Assembly (NCBI RefSeq): GCF_029223885.1
Contig: NZ_CP119409.1
Span: 956,001-1,020,000 of the forward strand
DNA from: Pararhizobium gei
Lineage (GTDB): Bacteria; Pseudomonadota; Alphaproteobacteria; Rhizobiales; Rhizobiaceae
Reading direction: 5' to 3'
Length of the DNA stretch: 64,000 nucleotides
Position numbers and translations under genes: made by a program. This document shows positions 8,947 to 17,785 of this stretch, piece after piece. Under the pieces are notes generated by a model. It was not told where the DNA came from. It was given only the letters and a program-made list of their open reading frames with translations, and made no database searches. The first letter of the stretch is position 1; each line of letters begins with the position of its first letter.

Positions 8947-8965
8947 GGGGCAATCTTCTTTTCAG

Positions 8966-8995
8966 TTGGATTCGGTTGATTGCCCGGAGTATAAA
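8966..8995 (+). promoter_or_regulatory. Candidate promoter of the merR-like gene
   Basis: Plus strand: TTGGAT (8966-8971), an 18-bp spacer and TATAAA (8990-8995). Its -10 overlaps the -10 of the opposing promoter, and the operator dyad lies just downstream. Bound regulator would therefore repress its own gene, as in classical MerR systems. Confidence 0.5.
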
Positions 8996-9019
8996 CTCAG
9001 GACCATGGTACGGAGTCAA
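8988..9019 (-). promoter_or_regulatory. MerR-type promoter/operator for the glutaredoxin-MauE gene
   Basis: Minus strand: -35 TTGACT (9019-9014), a 20-bp spacer and -10 TATACT (8993-8988). The over-long spacer is the hallmark of MerR-activated promoters. A dyad centred on ACCATGGT, with arms ACTC...GAGT matching at 9 of 11 positions per half, spans 8995-9016 and sits almost exactly in the spacer, where a MerR dimer binds and untwists DNA. Confidence 0.8.
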
Positions 9020-9021
9020 GC

Positions 9022-9426
9022 ATGAAAGAACTGACCATTTCGGGGTTGGCACGTGAGGGCGGCGTCGGCGTAGAAACCGTGCGATATTATCAGCGGCGCG
9101 GCCTGATCGCGACACCTGAGCGCAACGGCTTCTCCGGTTCCGGCGGGGGCATCAGGCGTTATGGCGACGCCGATATTCGCCGCTTGCGCTTCATTCGCTC
9201 CGCCCAGGCTGCCGGGTTCACCCTGGAGCAGATCGGCGAATTGCTGGAGCTGGACGCGGGCGAGGATCGTGATCGAGCCCGCTCTCTGGCGCGGGAAAGA
9301 ATAGCAGCGCTCGATGAAAAGATTGCCGATTTGCAGGCCGCCCGCCATTCGCTTCATCGGCTCGCCGAGGCCTGTGGAGCCAGTTCTGCCGGGCCTTGTC
9401 CGATCATCACGGCTTTCGACAGCTAG
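9022..9426 (+). CDS. MerR-family metal/thiol-responsive regulator
   Basis: A 134-residue MerR-type regulator. The N-terminal winged helix (ISGLAREGGVGVETVRYYQRRGLI) is followed by the RRYGDADIRRLRFIRSAQAAGFTLEQI core, a long dimerisation helix and a C-terminal Cys motif (C118 and C126 in EACGASSAGPCPI). It aligns well with mercury MerR, whose ligand Cys residues are 82, 117 and 126. Here the residue equivalent to Cys82 is Arg83, so the classical three-Cys mercury site is incomplete. It probably senses another metal or thiol-reactive agent and activates the adjacent glutaredoxin-MauE gene while repressing itself. Confidence 0.88.
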   Translation: MKELTISGLAREGGVGVETVRYYQRRGLIATPERNGFSGSGGGIRRYGDADIRRLRFIRSAQAAGFTLEQIGELLELDAGEDRDRARSLARERIAALDEKIADLQAARHSLHRLAEACGASSAGPCPIITAFDS

Positions 9427-9714
9427 AGGCGGACAGGGCCGGATTATATCTCCGCAAGCCGCTGCGTTGGAGCCCACCAAGGGGAGAAATCCTCGAGCTG
9501 CGCGGCCTGCCGATCGACTATGTCGAGCAGAATGGTCCTTCCCGGCTGGCCCGGCTGACTTTTAAGACGCCGTTCTGGATGCGCTCGACCTCGAACAGCA
9601 ATCGAGCGGGCATGCGGAACGGCCAATGTTCTGCATGGACAAAAATAGGGCATATGCCTATAGACTGAGCACTCATATTCGGCAGCGGAAGCTGCGCGGC
9701 ATGTCCGGGTCCCT

Positions 9715-10851
9715 ATGTCCTTATCCAAAGTGCCGAAGGCTCGTTTTCGAATCTTCGTTCCGATCCTCGCCGGTGCGACTTTGCGCGAAAGGCTCTTTGC
9801 CTGCCTCGGCGCACTGATCGCCATCGGTTTGACTGGCTTGATCAGCGGCTATATCTTCGGCCAAGGGCCGCATCTGCCGCTGATCGTGGCACCCATGGGC
9901 GCGTCTGCGGTCCTCCTGTTTGCCGTGCCGGCCAGTCCTCTGGCACAGCCTTGGTCGATCATCGGCGGCAACACGATCTCGGCGTCGATGGGCATTTTGG
10001 CAGCCTATCTGATCAGAGACCCTGTGATCGCCATCGGAGTCGGGGTGTCGCTGGCAATCGGCGCCATGTCGGTCACCCGTTGCCTTCATCCCCCCGGCGG
10101 AGCGGCTGCCTTGACCGCGGTGCTTGGCGGCCCGGCTGTGACCGGGTGGGGGCTGCTCTTTCCCTTCATCCCTGTCGGTCTGAATTCCTGCATTCTCGTC
10201 GGTCTGGGACTGGTGTTTCACCGATTGGCGCGGCGCAGCTACCCGCATGCCGCGGCAAAGCCGGTCAATACGCATCAGACGGCTGACCCGCCTCCCTCAA
10301 TGCGCACCGGCTTCGATCAATCCGATGTCGATGCCGCGCTCGCTGCCCTGGATGAAACCTTCGATATTGGCCGCGACGATATCGGGCGATTGCTCCGGCA
10401 GGTGGAACAGCAGGTTCTCGGGCGAATCCACGGTGATGTCAGTTGTCGCGAGATCATGTCGCGCGATGTGGTCTCTATCGACCTGCCTGCCACGCCGGCG
10501 CAGGCGCAGGCGCTTCTTTTGAAACACAACATTCGCACCTTGCCGGTTCGCGACGGGTCAGGCAGGCTCGCCGGGACGGTTGGCCTGCGGGAACTGGCAA
10601 AGGGAAACCCCGGACTTGAGGAAGCGGTAAGCGAGGTCGCCACGGCTGGGCCGGACGACGCCGCGCTTTCGCTTCTGCCCGTGCTGACGGATGGCCGCTC
10701 CCATGCCGTAATTATCGTTGATCCTGAAGGACAGATTGTCGGCCTCATCTCGCAGACCGATCTTTTGTGCGCGTTGGCGCGTATCCTGCCAGCGTCTGGT
10801 CCAGCGCAGGAAATGCCAGCGTCTATTCCGCTGTCTCGCCTGGCACGTTGA
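9715..10851 (+). CDS. HPP-family membrane protein with C-terminal CBS pair
   Basis: A 378-residue protein. Residues about 20-170 contain four or five membrane helices with the family's conserved APMGASAVLLFAVPASPLAQPWSIIGGN and CLHPPGGAAALTAVLGG blocks (HPP motif). Residues about 235-365 hold two CBS domains (SREIMSRDVVSIDLPATPAQA and a second ending GLISQTDLL) that usually bind adenine nucleotides. Some plant and cyanobacterial HPP proteins move nitrite across membranes, but no such link is visible here. The CBS pair suggests energy-dependent gating. Its last 29 nt overlap the convergent DUF2161 gene. Confidence 0.88.
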   Translation: MSLSKVPKARFRIFVPILAGATLRERLFACLGALIAIGLTGLISGYIFGQGPHLPLIVAPMGASAVLLFAVPASPLAQPWSIIGGNTISASMGILAAYLIRDPVIAIGVGVSLAIGAMSVTRCLHPPGGAAALTAVLGGPAVTGWGLLFPFIPVGLNSCILVGLGLVFHRLARRSYPHAAAKPVNTHQTADPPPSMRTGFDQSDVDAALAALDETFDIGRDDIGRLLRQVEQQVLGRIHGDVSCREIMSRDVVSIDLPATPAQAQALLLKHNIRTLPVRDGSGRLAGTVGLRELAKGNPGLEEAVSEVATAGPDDAALSLLPVLTDGRSHAVIIVDPEGQIVGLISQTDLLCALARILPASGPAQEMPASIPLSRLAR

Positions 10852-11494
10852 CGGGCCATCGGATCAAGGCTTCCGCACCCGCAGCCGTTAAACCGTAAAT
10901 GCCGCGATCGATGCGTTCGAACCAGCCATACACATTGTCGCGCAGGATATTGCCTGCCTTGGGCACGGCCTCCTTCATATCCCGTGGGTGAACCGTGCCG
11001 GATTGCAGGGCGGCTGCGCAGGACAGGGCCTGTTGCCGATAGGCAGTCATGATCGGCGACCGGGTACTGCCACCGACGGCCGGATCTCCCTTGCGGCGCC
11101 TGTGCTCGTCCACCAGACGCGATCGCTTGCGCGGGTTCTTGCGCGGCATCGGAGAGACCGGGCTGACGAGGATTTCGACGGTGCCGGCGTCCGAAACACC
11201 AAGCATGCCAAAACCCAGCCTGCGGCACAGGTCGCGGTAGCGGCGGTCGCTCTCGCGTCCTTTGCCCCTGGCCGAGACACGGGCCGCAATCCAGACTTCA
11301 TCGCCGGCGCTGGCCCTGTCGACTGCTTGCAGAATAAGCTCAAGATTGAAGCTGAGCTTCAGTTCGCAGATCACCACGAGGGGTGGTTCGGCAGCGCTCA
11401 ACCCGACAATATCGCACCCGGCGATCTCACCCTTGACCGTGTAACCGGCCGTTTCGAGAAAGCATTTGATCGGTCGGTAGAGGGTGGTCTCCAC
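10823..11494 (-). CDS. DUF2161 protein, putative PD-(D/E)XK phosphodiesterase
   Basis: A GTG at 11494 preceded by AGGAGTGCAC gives 223 residues beginning VETTLYRPIKCFLETAGYTV, the usual start of this family; the longer upstream frame lacks a ribosome site. The core carries the nuclease-like D...ELK signature (DIVGL then VVICELKLSFNLELILQAVDR). The C-terminal third has a winged-helix look (VPKAGNILRDNVYGWFERIDRGIYGLTAAG). A PD-(D/E)XK fold has been proposed for DUF2161; the activity is not established. It is a single gene converging on the HPP-CBS gene with a 29-nt overlap. Confidence 0.75.
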   Translation of the reverse strand: METTLYRPIKCFLETAGYTVKGEIAGCDIVGLSAAEPPLVVICELKLSFNLELILQAVDRASAGDEVWIAARVSARGKGRESDRRYRDLCRRLGFGMLGVSDAGTVEILVSPVSPMPRKNPRKRSRLVDEHRRRKGDPAVGGSTRSPIMTAYRQQALSCAAALQSGTVHPRDMKEAVPKAGNILRDNVYGWFERIDRGIYGLTAAGAEALIRWPVNVPGETAE

Positions 11495-11945
11495 GTGCAC
11501 TCCTGTCGGGATAGTGTCACCGACTCGCCCGCGTTCGATACGTGCCCTGAAGCGATGGGCCTCGCAACCAAATTTCGCGCCAACGTCGCAGTTTGATCCC
11601 GTAGACGGGACCGCAGGCAGGAACGCCTCGCGGTTATGGCCCGACCAGTTTCTACCCCCGGTCAACGGCCTTCTCCAATGCCGATTTCTTGTGTGCATCT
11701 GCGTTCATTTCAGGATGACACGGATTTTGAATAATGTAATCTACGGCTCGGAGTGCCTCCACAAATGCTGGTGGAATCGTCATACACTTGAAATCATTGT
11801 TATTTAACGACAGGCAGCTTGGTCAGATACGCTCTTCGACTGTGCGATTGATATGCGCAGCCGGTAGGCTAGCCAGATGTAATCTTTGGAAAAACAAGCC
11901 GTCCGTCACACGGAATGCGACATGCACGCTTCAGGGGACCTATAC
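11495..11945 (+). other. Intergenic region upstream of the efflux operon
   Basis: About 450 nt between the divergent DUF2161 and RND adaptor genes. It should hold both promoters and is AT-richer near 11700-11810. I see no convincing coding frame, no linked regulator gene and no clear operator dyad. A frame beginning at 11886 in phase with the adaptor is treated as an unsupported N-terminal extension. Confidence 0.5.
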
Positions 11946-13097
11946 ATGATACCGATCCGCAACTGGCTGATCCCGGCATTTCTGCTGCTAGCGACGTCTA
12001 TGTATCCCGCCGCCGCCCAGGAGCAGCAGAAGGCACCGGTCACGGTCGCCAAGCCGGTTGTCCGTGACGTTGTCGACAGCGACGAATTCATCGGCCGCTT
12101 CGAGGCCGTGGATGAAGTGACGATCCGGTCACGGGTCGGCGGCTATCTCGATCAGGTTGATTTCAAGGACGGCGCAATGGTGAAGAAGGGCGAACAGCTC
12201 TTCGTGATCGACCAGCGTCCGTTCAAGACGGCCTTTGACGTCGCGACATCGTCGCTCGAAGTGGCGAAATCGACGCTGACCTTCGCACAAAGCGAATTTG
12301 CCCGCACCGAACCTCTGGTGCAGAAAGGCACGCTGGCCGTCTCCGTGCTCGACGACCGGCGCCGGGAATTGCGATCGGCCGAAGCCAATCTGCGGGGTGC
12401 GCAGGCAAGTCTGGCACGTGCCGAACTCGATCTTGCCTATACCAAGATCATCGCCCCGCTGGATGGCCGCATCGACCGCCGGCTGGTCTCGGTTGGAAAT
12501 CTGGTGCAGGCCGACCAGACGGCGCTGACGACGATCGTGTCGCTCGACCCCATCGACTTCTACTTCGATGTCGATGAGCGCCGGCTGTTGAACTATGCCC
12601 GCCAGGCGCGCGACCATGGCAGCAATCTGCAGGAGGGCGGCGGTTCGCTGGATGTGTTCGTCACGATCGCCGACGCCACCGAAAAGCCGTTCAAGGGAAA
12701 ACTGGATTTTGCTGAGAACCGGGTCGATCGCGAGACGGGAACGATGCGCGTGCGTGCGCGCTTCGACAATCCGGATTTCATTCTTCAGCCCGGCCTGTTC
12801 GGCCGCATCGAGGTGTCCGCCTCCAATACCTACAAGGGTATTCTCGTTCCAGACGATGCTGTCGGCTCCGACCAGGACCAGCGCGTCGTCTATGTCGTCA
12901 ACGAGGATGGCAGTTTCACGACAAAGCCGGTCCGCCTTGGCCCGACGCTTTACGGCTATCGCGTCATCCGTAGCGGCATGACCGGCGATGAAACCATCGT
13001 CATCAATGGCCTGCCCCGTTTGCGTCCCGGCGTGATTGTTGAGCCCAAGATGGTCACCCTGCCACCGGAAGCCGTTGGCTCGGAGAGCGGCCAATGA
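11946..13097 (+). CDS. RND efflux periplasmic adaptor (membrane fusion protein)
   Basis: The start at 11946 is chosen because AGGGGA lies upstream and MIPIRNWLIPAFLLLATSMYPAAA follows as a signal peptide. The 383-residue product has the adaptor layout: a lipoyl half (SRVGGYLDQVDFKDGAMVKKGEQLFVID), an alpha-hairpin (about residues 90-155), a second lipoyl half (LAYTKIIAPLDGRIDRR), a beta-barrel and a membrane-proximal domain. It links the inner-membrane pump to an outer-membrane channel. It overlaps the pump gene by 4 nt (ATGA). No TolC-like gene is adjacent, so a distant outer-membrane factor must serve. Confidence 0.93.
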   Translation: MIPIRNWLIPAFLLLATSMYPAAAQEQQKAPVTVAKPVVRDVVDSDEFIGRFEAVDEVTIRSRVGGYLDQVDFKDGAMVKKGEQLFVIDQRPFKTAFDVATSSLEVAKSTLTFAQSEFARTEPLVQKGTLAVSVLDDRRRELRSAEANLRGAQASLARAELDLAYTKIIAPLDGRIDRRLVSVGNLVQADQTALTTIVSLDPIDFYFDVDERRLLNYARQARDHGSNLQEGGGSLDVFVTIADATEKPFKGKLDFAENRVDRETGTMRVRARFDNPDFILQPGLFGRIEVSASNTYKGILVPDDAVGSDQDQRVVYVVNEDGSFTTKPVRLGPTLYGYRVIRSGMTGDETIVINGLPRLRPGVIVEPKMVTLPPEAVGSESGQ

Positions 13098-16000
13098 GAT
13101 TTGCCCATTTCTTCGTGGACAGGCCGATCTTTGCGTCGGTCCTGTCGATCGTGCTCCTGATTGTCGGCGGCATTGCCTATTTCCAGCTTCCGATTGCGCA
13201 ATATCCGGAGATTGCGCCGCCCACCATCGTCATCCGCACAGCCTATCCGGGCGCGGATGCAGAGACGATCGCCAACACGGTTTCGACTCCCCTCGAACAG
13301 GAAATCAACGGCGTCGAGGACATGCTGTACATGTCCTCCTACTCGACCGCCGACGGCTCGATGGCGCTGACGGTGACCTTCAAGCTCGGCACGGACCTCG
13401 ACAAGGCGCAGGTTCTGGTCCAGAACCGTGTCGCGATCGCGGAACCGCGCCTGCCCGAAGAAGTCCGCCGCATCGGCATAACAACGGCGAAAAGCTCGCC
13501 TGATCTGATGATGGTCGTGCATCTTCTGTCGCCGAACGACCGTTACGACCAGCTCTACGTATCGAACTATGCCCGAACCCGCGCCCGCGACCTTCTGGTG
13601 CGGCTTGACGGCGTGGGCGACGTGATCCTGTTCGGAGAGCGTGAATATGCCTTGCGCATATGGCTGGATCCGGAAAAGCTTTCGGCCTACAGCATGACGG
13701 CTGGCGACGTTGTTCAGTCGCTGCGCGACCAGAACGTTCAGGTCTCGGGCGGCTCCATCGGCGGCCCGCCAAACCCCGGCAACAACGCCTTCCAGTACAC
13801 CGTGACGACGGAAGGGCGGTTCAGCGATGCCCGTCAGTTCCGCTACGTCATCGTCAAGGCGACGGAAAGCGGCCGTCTCGTCCAGCTTCAGGATGTCGCG
13901 CGCATCGAGCTCGGCGCCAAGGATTATGTCACCAACAGCTACCTGAACGGCAAGGCCGCGGTGGCCATGGGCATTTTCTCGCGACCCGGCACCAATGCTC
14001 TGGATGCGGCCGAGGAGATCAAGGCGACGATGGAGACCCTGAAGAAGGATTTCCCGCCGGGTCTCGAATACACCATCGTCTACAATCCGACGGAGTTCAT
14101 CTCCGAGTCCATCAACGAGGTCTACAAGACCATTCTCGAGGCGGCGGTTCTCGTTGCCATCGTCGTTCTCGTCTTTCTCCAGTCCTGGCGCACGGCGCTG
14201 ATCCCGATCGTCGCCATTCCGGTTTCGCTGATCGGCACCTTCGCGCTGCTTCTGGCCTTCGGTTTCTCGCTCAACATGCTGACGCTGTTCGGGCTTGTGC
14301 TGGCAATCGGGATCGTCGTCGACGACGCGATCGTCGTGGTGGAAAATGTCGAGCGAAATCTGGCAAAGGGCATGACGCCGAGGCAAGCGGCGCATGTGAC
14401 GATGGACGAGGTCGGCACTGCCGTTATCGCGATTTCCCTTGTTCTCATCGCGGTCTTTGTGCCGACGGCCTTTATCCCCGGCATTTCCGGGCAGTTCTAC
14501 CTTCAGTTCGCCGTGACGATATCCGTCGCGACCGCGATCTCTGCCCTGAATTCGCTGACACTTTCGCCGGCGCTGGCGGCGCTGATCCTGCGTCCGCACC
14601 AAGAACATCACGAAAGCCGCAATCCCGTTACCCGGATTGGCCGCGGGTTGGCGAACGGCTTCAACAATGGCTTCGACCGCATGACGCAGGCCTATTCCTG
14701 GGCCGTCCGCCATCTGGTCTCGACCAAGGTGGCCCTTGGCGCGAGCCTGATCGTGTTCTTCGGCCTTCTGGCTGGCACCTGGTACATGGGTCAACTGGTG
14801 CCACGCGGCTTCGTGCCGACCATGGACCAAGGCTATGCCATCGTTGTCGTGCAGTTGCCGGAGGGCGCTTCGCTGGCGCGCACCGACGCGGTCGTCAAGA
14901 AGGCGACGGACATGATCCGCAAGGTTCCGGGTATCAAGGATGCCGTCTCTTTTGCCGGTTTCAATGGCGCTACCTTCACCAATGCGTCGAATTCCGGCGT
15001 CATCTTCACGCCATTCGCCTCTTTCGAAGAGCGGCTGGAGCACGGCCAGAGTGCCGACCAGATCATCGGCCAGCTTTACGGCACCATGCAGGCGATCCAG
15101 GAGGCGTTCTCCATCGCGGTGCCACCGCCATCGATCCGCGGCATCGGCAATTCCGGTGGCTTCAAGATGCAGATCGTCGATCGCGAAAGCGCCGATATGC
15201 GCCGCGTGCTTGGCCTTGCCTATCAGATGATGGGTGCGGCCAATCAAACGGAAGGATTGACCGGGGTGTTTACCACTTTCTCCGCGTCCAGCCCGCAATA
15301 TTTTCTGGCGATCGACCGCGACAAGGCGCGGGCGCTCAACGTACCGATTCCCAACATCTTCGAGACCCTCTCGATCAATCTCGGCACGTCCTATGTCAAC
15401 GACTTCAACGCCTTCGGCCGCGTCTACCAGGTGCGGGCGCAGGCAGACCAGCAGTACCGGCTCGAACGTGACGATATCCTGAACCTGAAGGTCCGCTCCG
15501 CCACCGGCGCGCTGGTTCCGATGGGAACACTGGTCGATATCCGCGACACGACGGGTCCGGCTCTTGTGCAGCGCTACAACATGTATGTTTCGGTTCCATT
15601 GCAGGGAAATCCGGCGCCGGGAATTGCCACGGGCACCGCGCTTGACAAGATGGAGCAACTGGCAGCCGAGATTCTGCCGCCGGGCACCTCGTTCGAGTGG
15701 ACCGATCTCGCCTACCAGGAGCGCGACACCGGCAATACCGCGATCTTCATCTTCGCGCTCTCGGTGATCTTCGTGTTCCTGGCGCTCTCGGCGCAGTATG
15801 AAAGCTGGGTGCTGCCTCTGGCGATCATCCTGGTCGTGCCGATGGCTGTGCTCTCGGCCCTGGTCGGAGTGCATCTGCGCGGGCTCGACAACAATATCCT
15901 GACCCAGATCGGCCTGATCGTGCTGATCGGCCTTGCGGCGAAGAACGCGATCCTGATCGTCGAATTTGCACGCCAGGCCCAGGACGATGGGATGAATCCT

Positions 16001-16267
16001 GTCGACGCAGCCATCGAGGCAAGCCGGCTGCGGCTGCGCCCGATCCTGATGACGGCCTTTGCCTTCATCCTCGGCGTCGTGCCTCTGATGATCGCCACCG
16101 GCCCTGGAGCGGAAATGCGCCAATCACTCGGCACGGCCGTCTTCTCGGGCATGCTCGGGGTGACCGTGCTCGGACTGTTCCTGACGCCGGTCTTCTACGT
16201 CGCTCTCCGGTCCTTCGGCTACCGCCCGACGGAAAAGCCGATTGCGCCGGAAGCCGGCATGATCTGA
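13094..16267 (+). CDS. RND multidrug efflux permease (AcrB/MexB, HAE1 type)
   Basis: A 1057-residue inner-membrane pump starting MRFAHFFVDRPIFASVLSIV, the HAE1 signature. Twelve helices are expected: one at the N-terminus, a bundle at about 335-560, one near 550, and a C-terminal bundle at about 860-1040. Two large periplasmic loops lie between them. The proton-relay Asp pair is visible in IGIVVDDAIVVVENVERNL, and the C-terminal GLAAKNAILIVEFA motif is intact. Length is normal for the family. It is translationally coupled to the adaptor and followed by a strong hairpin. It probably exports amphiphilic drugs or plant phenolics; specificity cannot be read from sequence. Confidence 0.95.
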   Translation: MRFAHFFVDRPIFASVLSIVLLIVGGIAYFQLPIAQYPEIAPPTIVIRTAYPGADAETIANTVSTPLEQEINGVEDMLYMSSYSTADGSMALTVTFKLGTDLDKAQVLVQNRVAIAEPRLPEEVRRIGITTAKSSPDLMMVVHLLSPNDRYDQLYVSNYARTRARDLLVRLDGVGDVILFGEREYALRIWLDPEKLSAYSMTAGDVVQSLRDQNVQVSGGSIGGPPNPGNNAFQYTVTTEGRFSDARQFRYVIVKATESGRLVQLQDVARIELGAKDYVTNSYLNGKAAVAMGIFSRPGTNALDAAEEIKATMETLKKDFPPGLEYTIVYNPTEFISESINEVYKTILEAAVLVAIVVLVFLQSWRTALIPIVAIPVSLIGTFALLLAFGFSLNMLTLFGLVLAIGIVVDDAIVVVENVERNLAKGMTPRQAAHVTMDEVGTAVIAISLVLIAVFVPTAFIPGISGQFYLQFAVTISVATAISALNSLTLSPALAALILRPHQEHHESRNPVTRIGRGLANGFNNGFDRMTQAYSWAVRHLVSTKVALGASLIVFFGLLAGTWYMGQLVPRGFVPTMDQGYAIVVVQLPEGASLARTDAVVKKATDMIRKVPGIKDAVSFAGFNGATFTNASNSGVIFTPFASFEERLEHGQSADQIIGQLYGTMQAIQEAFSIAVPPPSIRGIGNSGGFKMQIVDRESADMRRVLGLAYQMMGAANQTEGLTGVFTTFSASSPQYFLAIDRDKARALNVPIPNIFETLSINLGTSYVNDFNAFGRVYQVRAQADQQYRLERDDILNLKVRSATGALVPMGTLVDIRDTTGPALVQRYNMYVSVPLQGNPAPGIATGTALDKMEQLAAEILPPGTSFEWTDLAYQERDTGNTAIFIFALSVIFVFLALSAQYESWVLPLAIILVVPMAVLSALVGVHLRGLDNNILTQIGLIVLIGLAAKNAILIVEFARQAQDDGMNPVDAAIEASRLRLRPILMTAFAFILGVVPLMIATGPGAEMRQSLGTAVFSGMLGVTVLGLFLTPVFYVALRSFGYRPTEKPIAPEAGMI

Positions 16268-16273
16268 AAACCC

Positions 16274-16304
16274 ATAAGCCGGGCGGCCCCGCTGCCCGGC
16301 TTAT
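16274..16304 (+). terminator. Hairpin after the RND operon
   Basis: An 11-bp perfect stem ATAAGCCGGGC/GCCCGGCTTAT with a 9-nt loop, 6 nt after the pump stop codon. No long T run follows, so termination may be partial, or the hairpin may protect the mRNA end. Confidence 0.6.
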
Positions 16305-16409
16305 CGATCCGGAGCGATCAGGTTTACGGTCGGGAAGTAGATCTTGTAGCGCGCCGGCCGCTTCGTTAAAGCGGCGTGCATGCATCGCGAGGAGAGAAAG
16401 AACGAGCGG

Positions 16410-17435
16410 TCAACTCGCCCGCGGAGATACCCAGTCGTGCCAATCCTGTTCGCTGCCATGGAAAACGTTCAGGTCGATCTTTCCTTCGACACCCTGGGAA
16501 AGACCCGAACCGGAATATTGCCAGAACAGCCATTTGCGCCCGGGATAAACAGTGGAGGGATGGGCTGCAACCGCACGCAACCAGAACGGATGGCTCTTGA
16601 ATTCCCCGGCCAGATTGTCGCGGTAGAAATCAGGGGCCGTATAGATCACTGGGCGCTTGCCGTAGTGACGCTCCAGCTTGTCCATGAAGACCTGCATCTT
16701 TTCCAGCACCTTGGCGCGCGAAAGACGAAACCGGCAGCTTGACTCGCCATTATATTCCACATCGATCACCGGCGGCAGCGCATCGGGATCGCGTGGGACA
16801 TTGCGGATAAACCAGTCCGCCTGCTCGCCAGCGGTGCGGCACCAGTAGAAAAAGTGGTAGGCGCCCCGCTTCACACCGGCCTTCTTGGCACGGTTCCAGT
16901 TCTTCATGAACATCGGGTCAAGGTGGTCGCCGCCATCCGTTGCCTTGATATAGGCGAAATTTGCTCCCTGCGTTCTCAGCCGCGGCCAGTCGATCTCGCC
17001 TTGCCAACGCGAGATATCCACCCCGTGCACGGCATGCCTGCGCGGTGAGGCTTTGCCGAAATTGATCGGCTTGGCGTCGCGGAACTGGTGGCTGTAGATC
17101 CGCGACCGCTGACCCGGCGCCAAATCGATCGCCGGATTGTCAGGCATGACCGCTGCGACCGGTCGCTCCATCGGCACGGACATGCCCTCCGTCCGGTCCA
17201 GCGTCTCGAAGACCTGGGTCTGCGTCGCCTGTCCCGCCCAGGCGAGTTGTTCCGGATGCGAAGCGTTCTGCTCCGGGACCTGCCCGACATCGGCGCTGGG
17301 CACAGGCATCTTGACCGAACTGGTGGTTTCTTTCGATGGCAATCCTGCCGTAAGGCTGTCAGGGCCGGCGTTTGAGGCACAGCCGGATAGACCGAGGCCA
17401 AGGAGAAATATCGCTGGAACAACCGACAAACGCAT
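16410..17435 (-). CDS. GH25-family lysozyme-like lipoprotein
   Basis: From the ATG at 17435 the protein has 341 residues, with a lipoprotein signal (MRLSVVPAIFLLGLGLSGC), a disordered stretch of about 100 residues and a GH25 domain at about residues 130-335. Catalytic acidic residues of the family are visible in HGVDISRWQGEIDW and PPVIDVEYNG, with YIKATDGG, GAYHFFYWC and FWQYSGSG also matching. GH25 enzymes cleave the beta-1,4 muramyl bond of peptidoglycan. Membrane anchoring suggests a role in wall remodelling rather than phage lysis. The ribosome site is weak, and an ATG at 17459 is an alternative start. Confidence 0.85.
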   Translation of the reverse strand: MRLSVVPAIFLLGLGLSGCASNAGPDSLTAGLPSKETTSSVKMPVPSADVGQVPEQNASHPEQLAWAGQATQTQVFETLDRTEGMSVPMERPVAAVMPDNPAIDLAPGQRSRIYSHQFRDAKPINFGKASPRRHAVHGVDISRWQGEIDWPRLRTQGANFAYIKATDGGDHLDPMFMKNWNRAKKAGVKRGAYHFFYWCRTAGEQADWFIRNVPRDPDALPPVIDVEYNGESSCRFRLSRAKVLEKMQVFMDKLERHYGKRPVIYTAPDFYRDNLAGEFKSHPFWLRAVAAHPSTVYPGRKWLFWQYSGSGLSQGVEGKIDLNVFHGSEQDWHDWVSPRAS

Positions 17436-17617
17436 AGGAACCCGCACGCAAAACAGCATTCGACAGCACCAGCGCCGTCGATGAACTATGATTGCTAACG
17501 GAAAATTACCAAGAAAGACTGAATCCGCCTGATTCGGCGCAACGATATGGAGTTTCAGGGTCCGGCAACAATCGGGGCGAGGAGAGGCCTCATGGTGGCA
17601 CAAAACGCAAGCCTGAA

Positions 17618-17785
17618 ACAAAAAAGCCTGCCGCGGGAGGAGGTGCGGCAGGCTTCTAATAGAACCGAACGGCAACTGGGAGGAGGAGTGTTGCCATTCC
17701 GCAGGTGCCCTCTGGGAGGAGGAGTAAGGACACTTGCAAATCGAAGCTCTGCGGGAGGAGGTGCATCACTTCGATGAGTTCAATA
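17618..17785 (-). ncRNA. Tandem CCUCCUCCC small RNA ('cuckoo'/alpha-r14-like), four hairpins
   Basis: Read on the minus strand, four successive hairpins each show CCTCCTCCC in the loop; on the plus strand the 9-mer GGGAGGAGG lies at 17753-17761, 17714-17722, 17678-17686 and 17635-17643. Stems: TCGAAG/CTTCGA (17741-17774); an 11-position stem with one mismatch and one G-U (17701-17737); GGCAAC/GTTGCC (17671-17695); and an 11-bp perfect stem (17624-17655) followed by T6, an intrinsic terminator whose own loop carries the motif. CCUCCUCCC-loop RNAs are known as CcsR (cuckoo) RNAs in Rhodobacter and alpha-r14 RNAs in Rhizobiales; the motif can pair with Shine-Dalgarno sequences. Four tandem units could be one RNA or be processed to several. 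The 5' end and promoter are not resolved. Confidence 0.8.

Noticed and set aside
9427..9714. Short frames between the MerR gene and the HPP-CBS gene, considered as a gene remnant
   Set aside because: No ribosome site, no recognisable family, and different frames compete; left as an ordinary gap of under 300 nt.
11886..11945. Upstream start for the RND adaptor
   Set aside because: The added 20 residues are polar and precede a perfect signal peptide with its own ribosome site.
12956..16123. A 1055-residue open frame antisense to the RND pump
   Set aside because: It is rich in Arg/His/Asp with no folded-domain pattern, has no ribosome site, and mirrors the codon bias of the real pump gene on the other strand.
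17635..17761. Regular short repeats considered as a CRISPR array
   Set aside because: Repeats are only 9 nt, each is enclosed by a different stem, spacing is irregular, and there are no cas genes.
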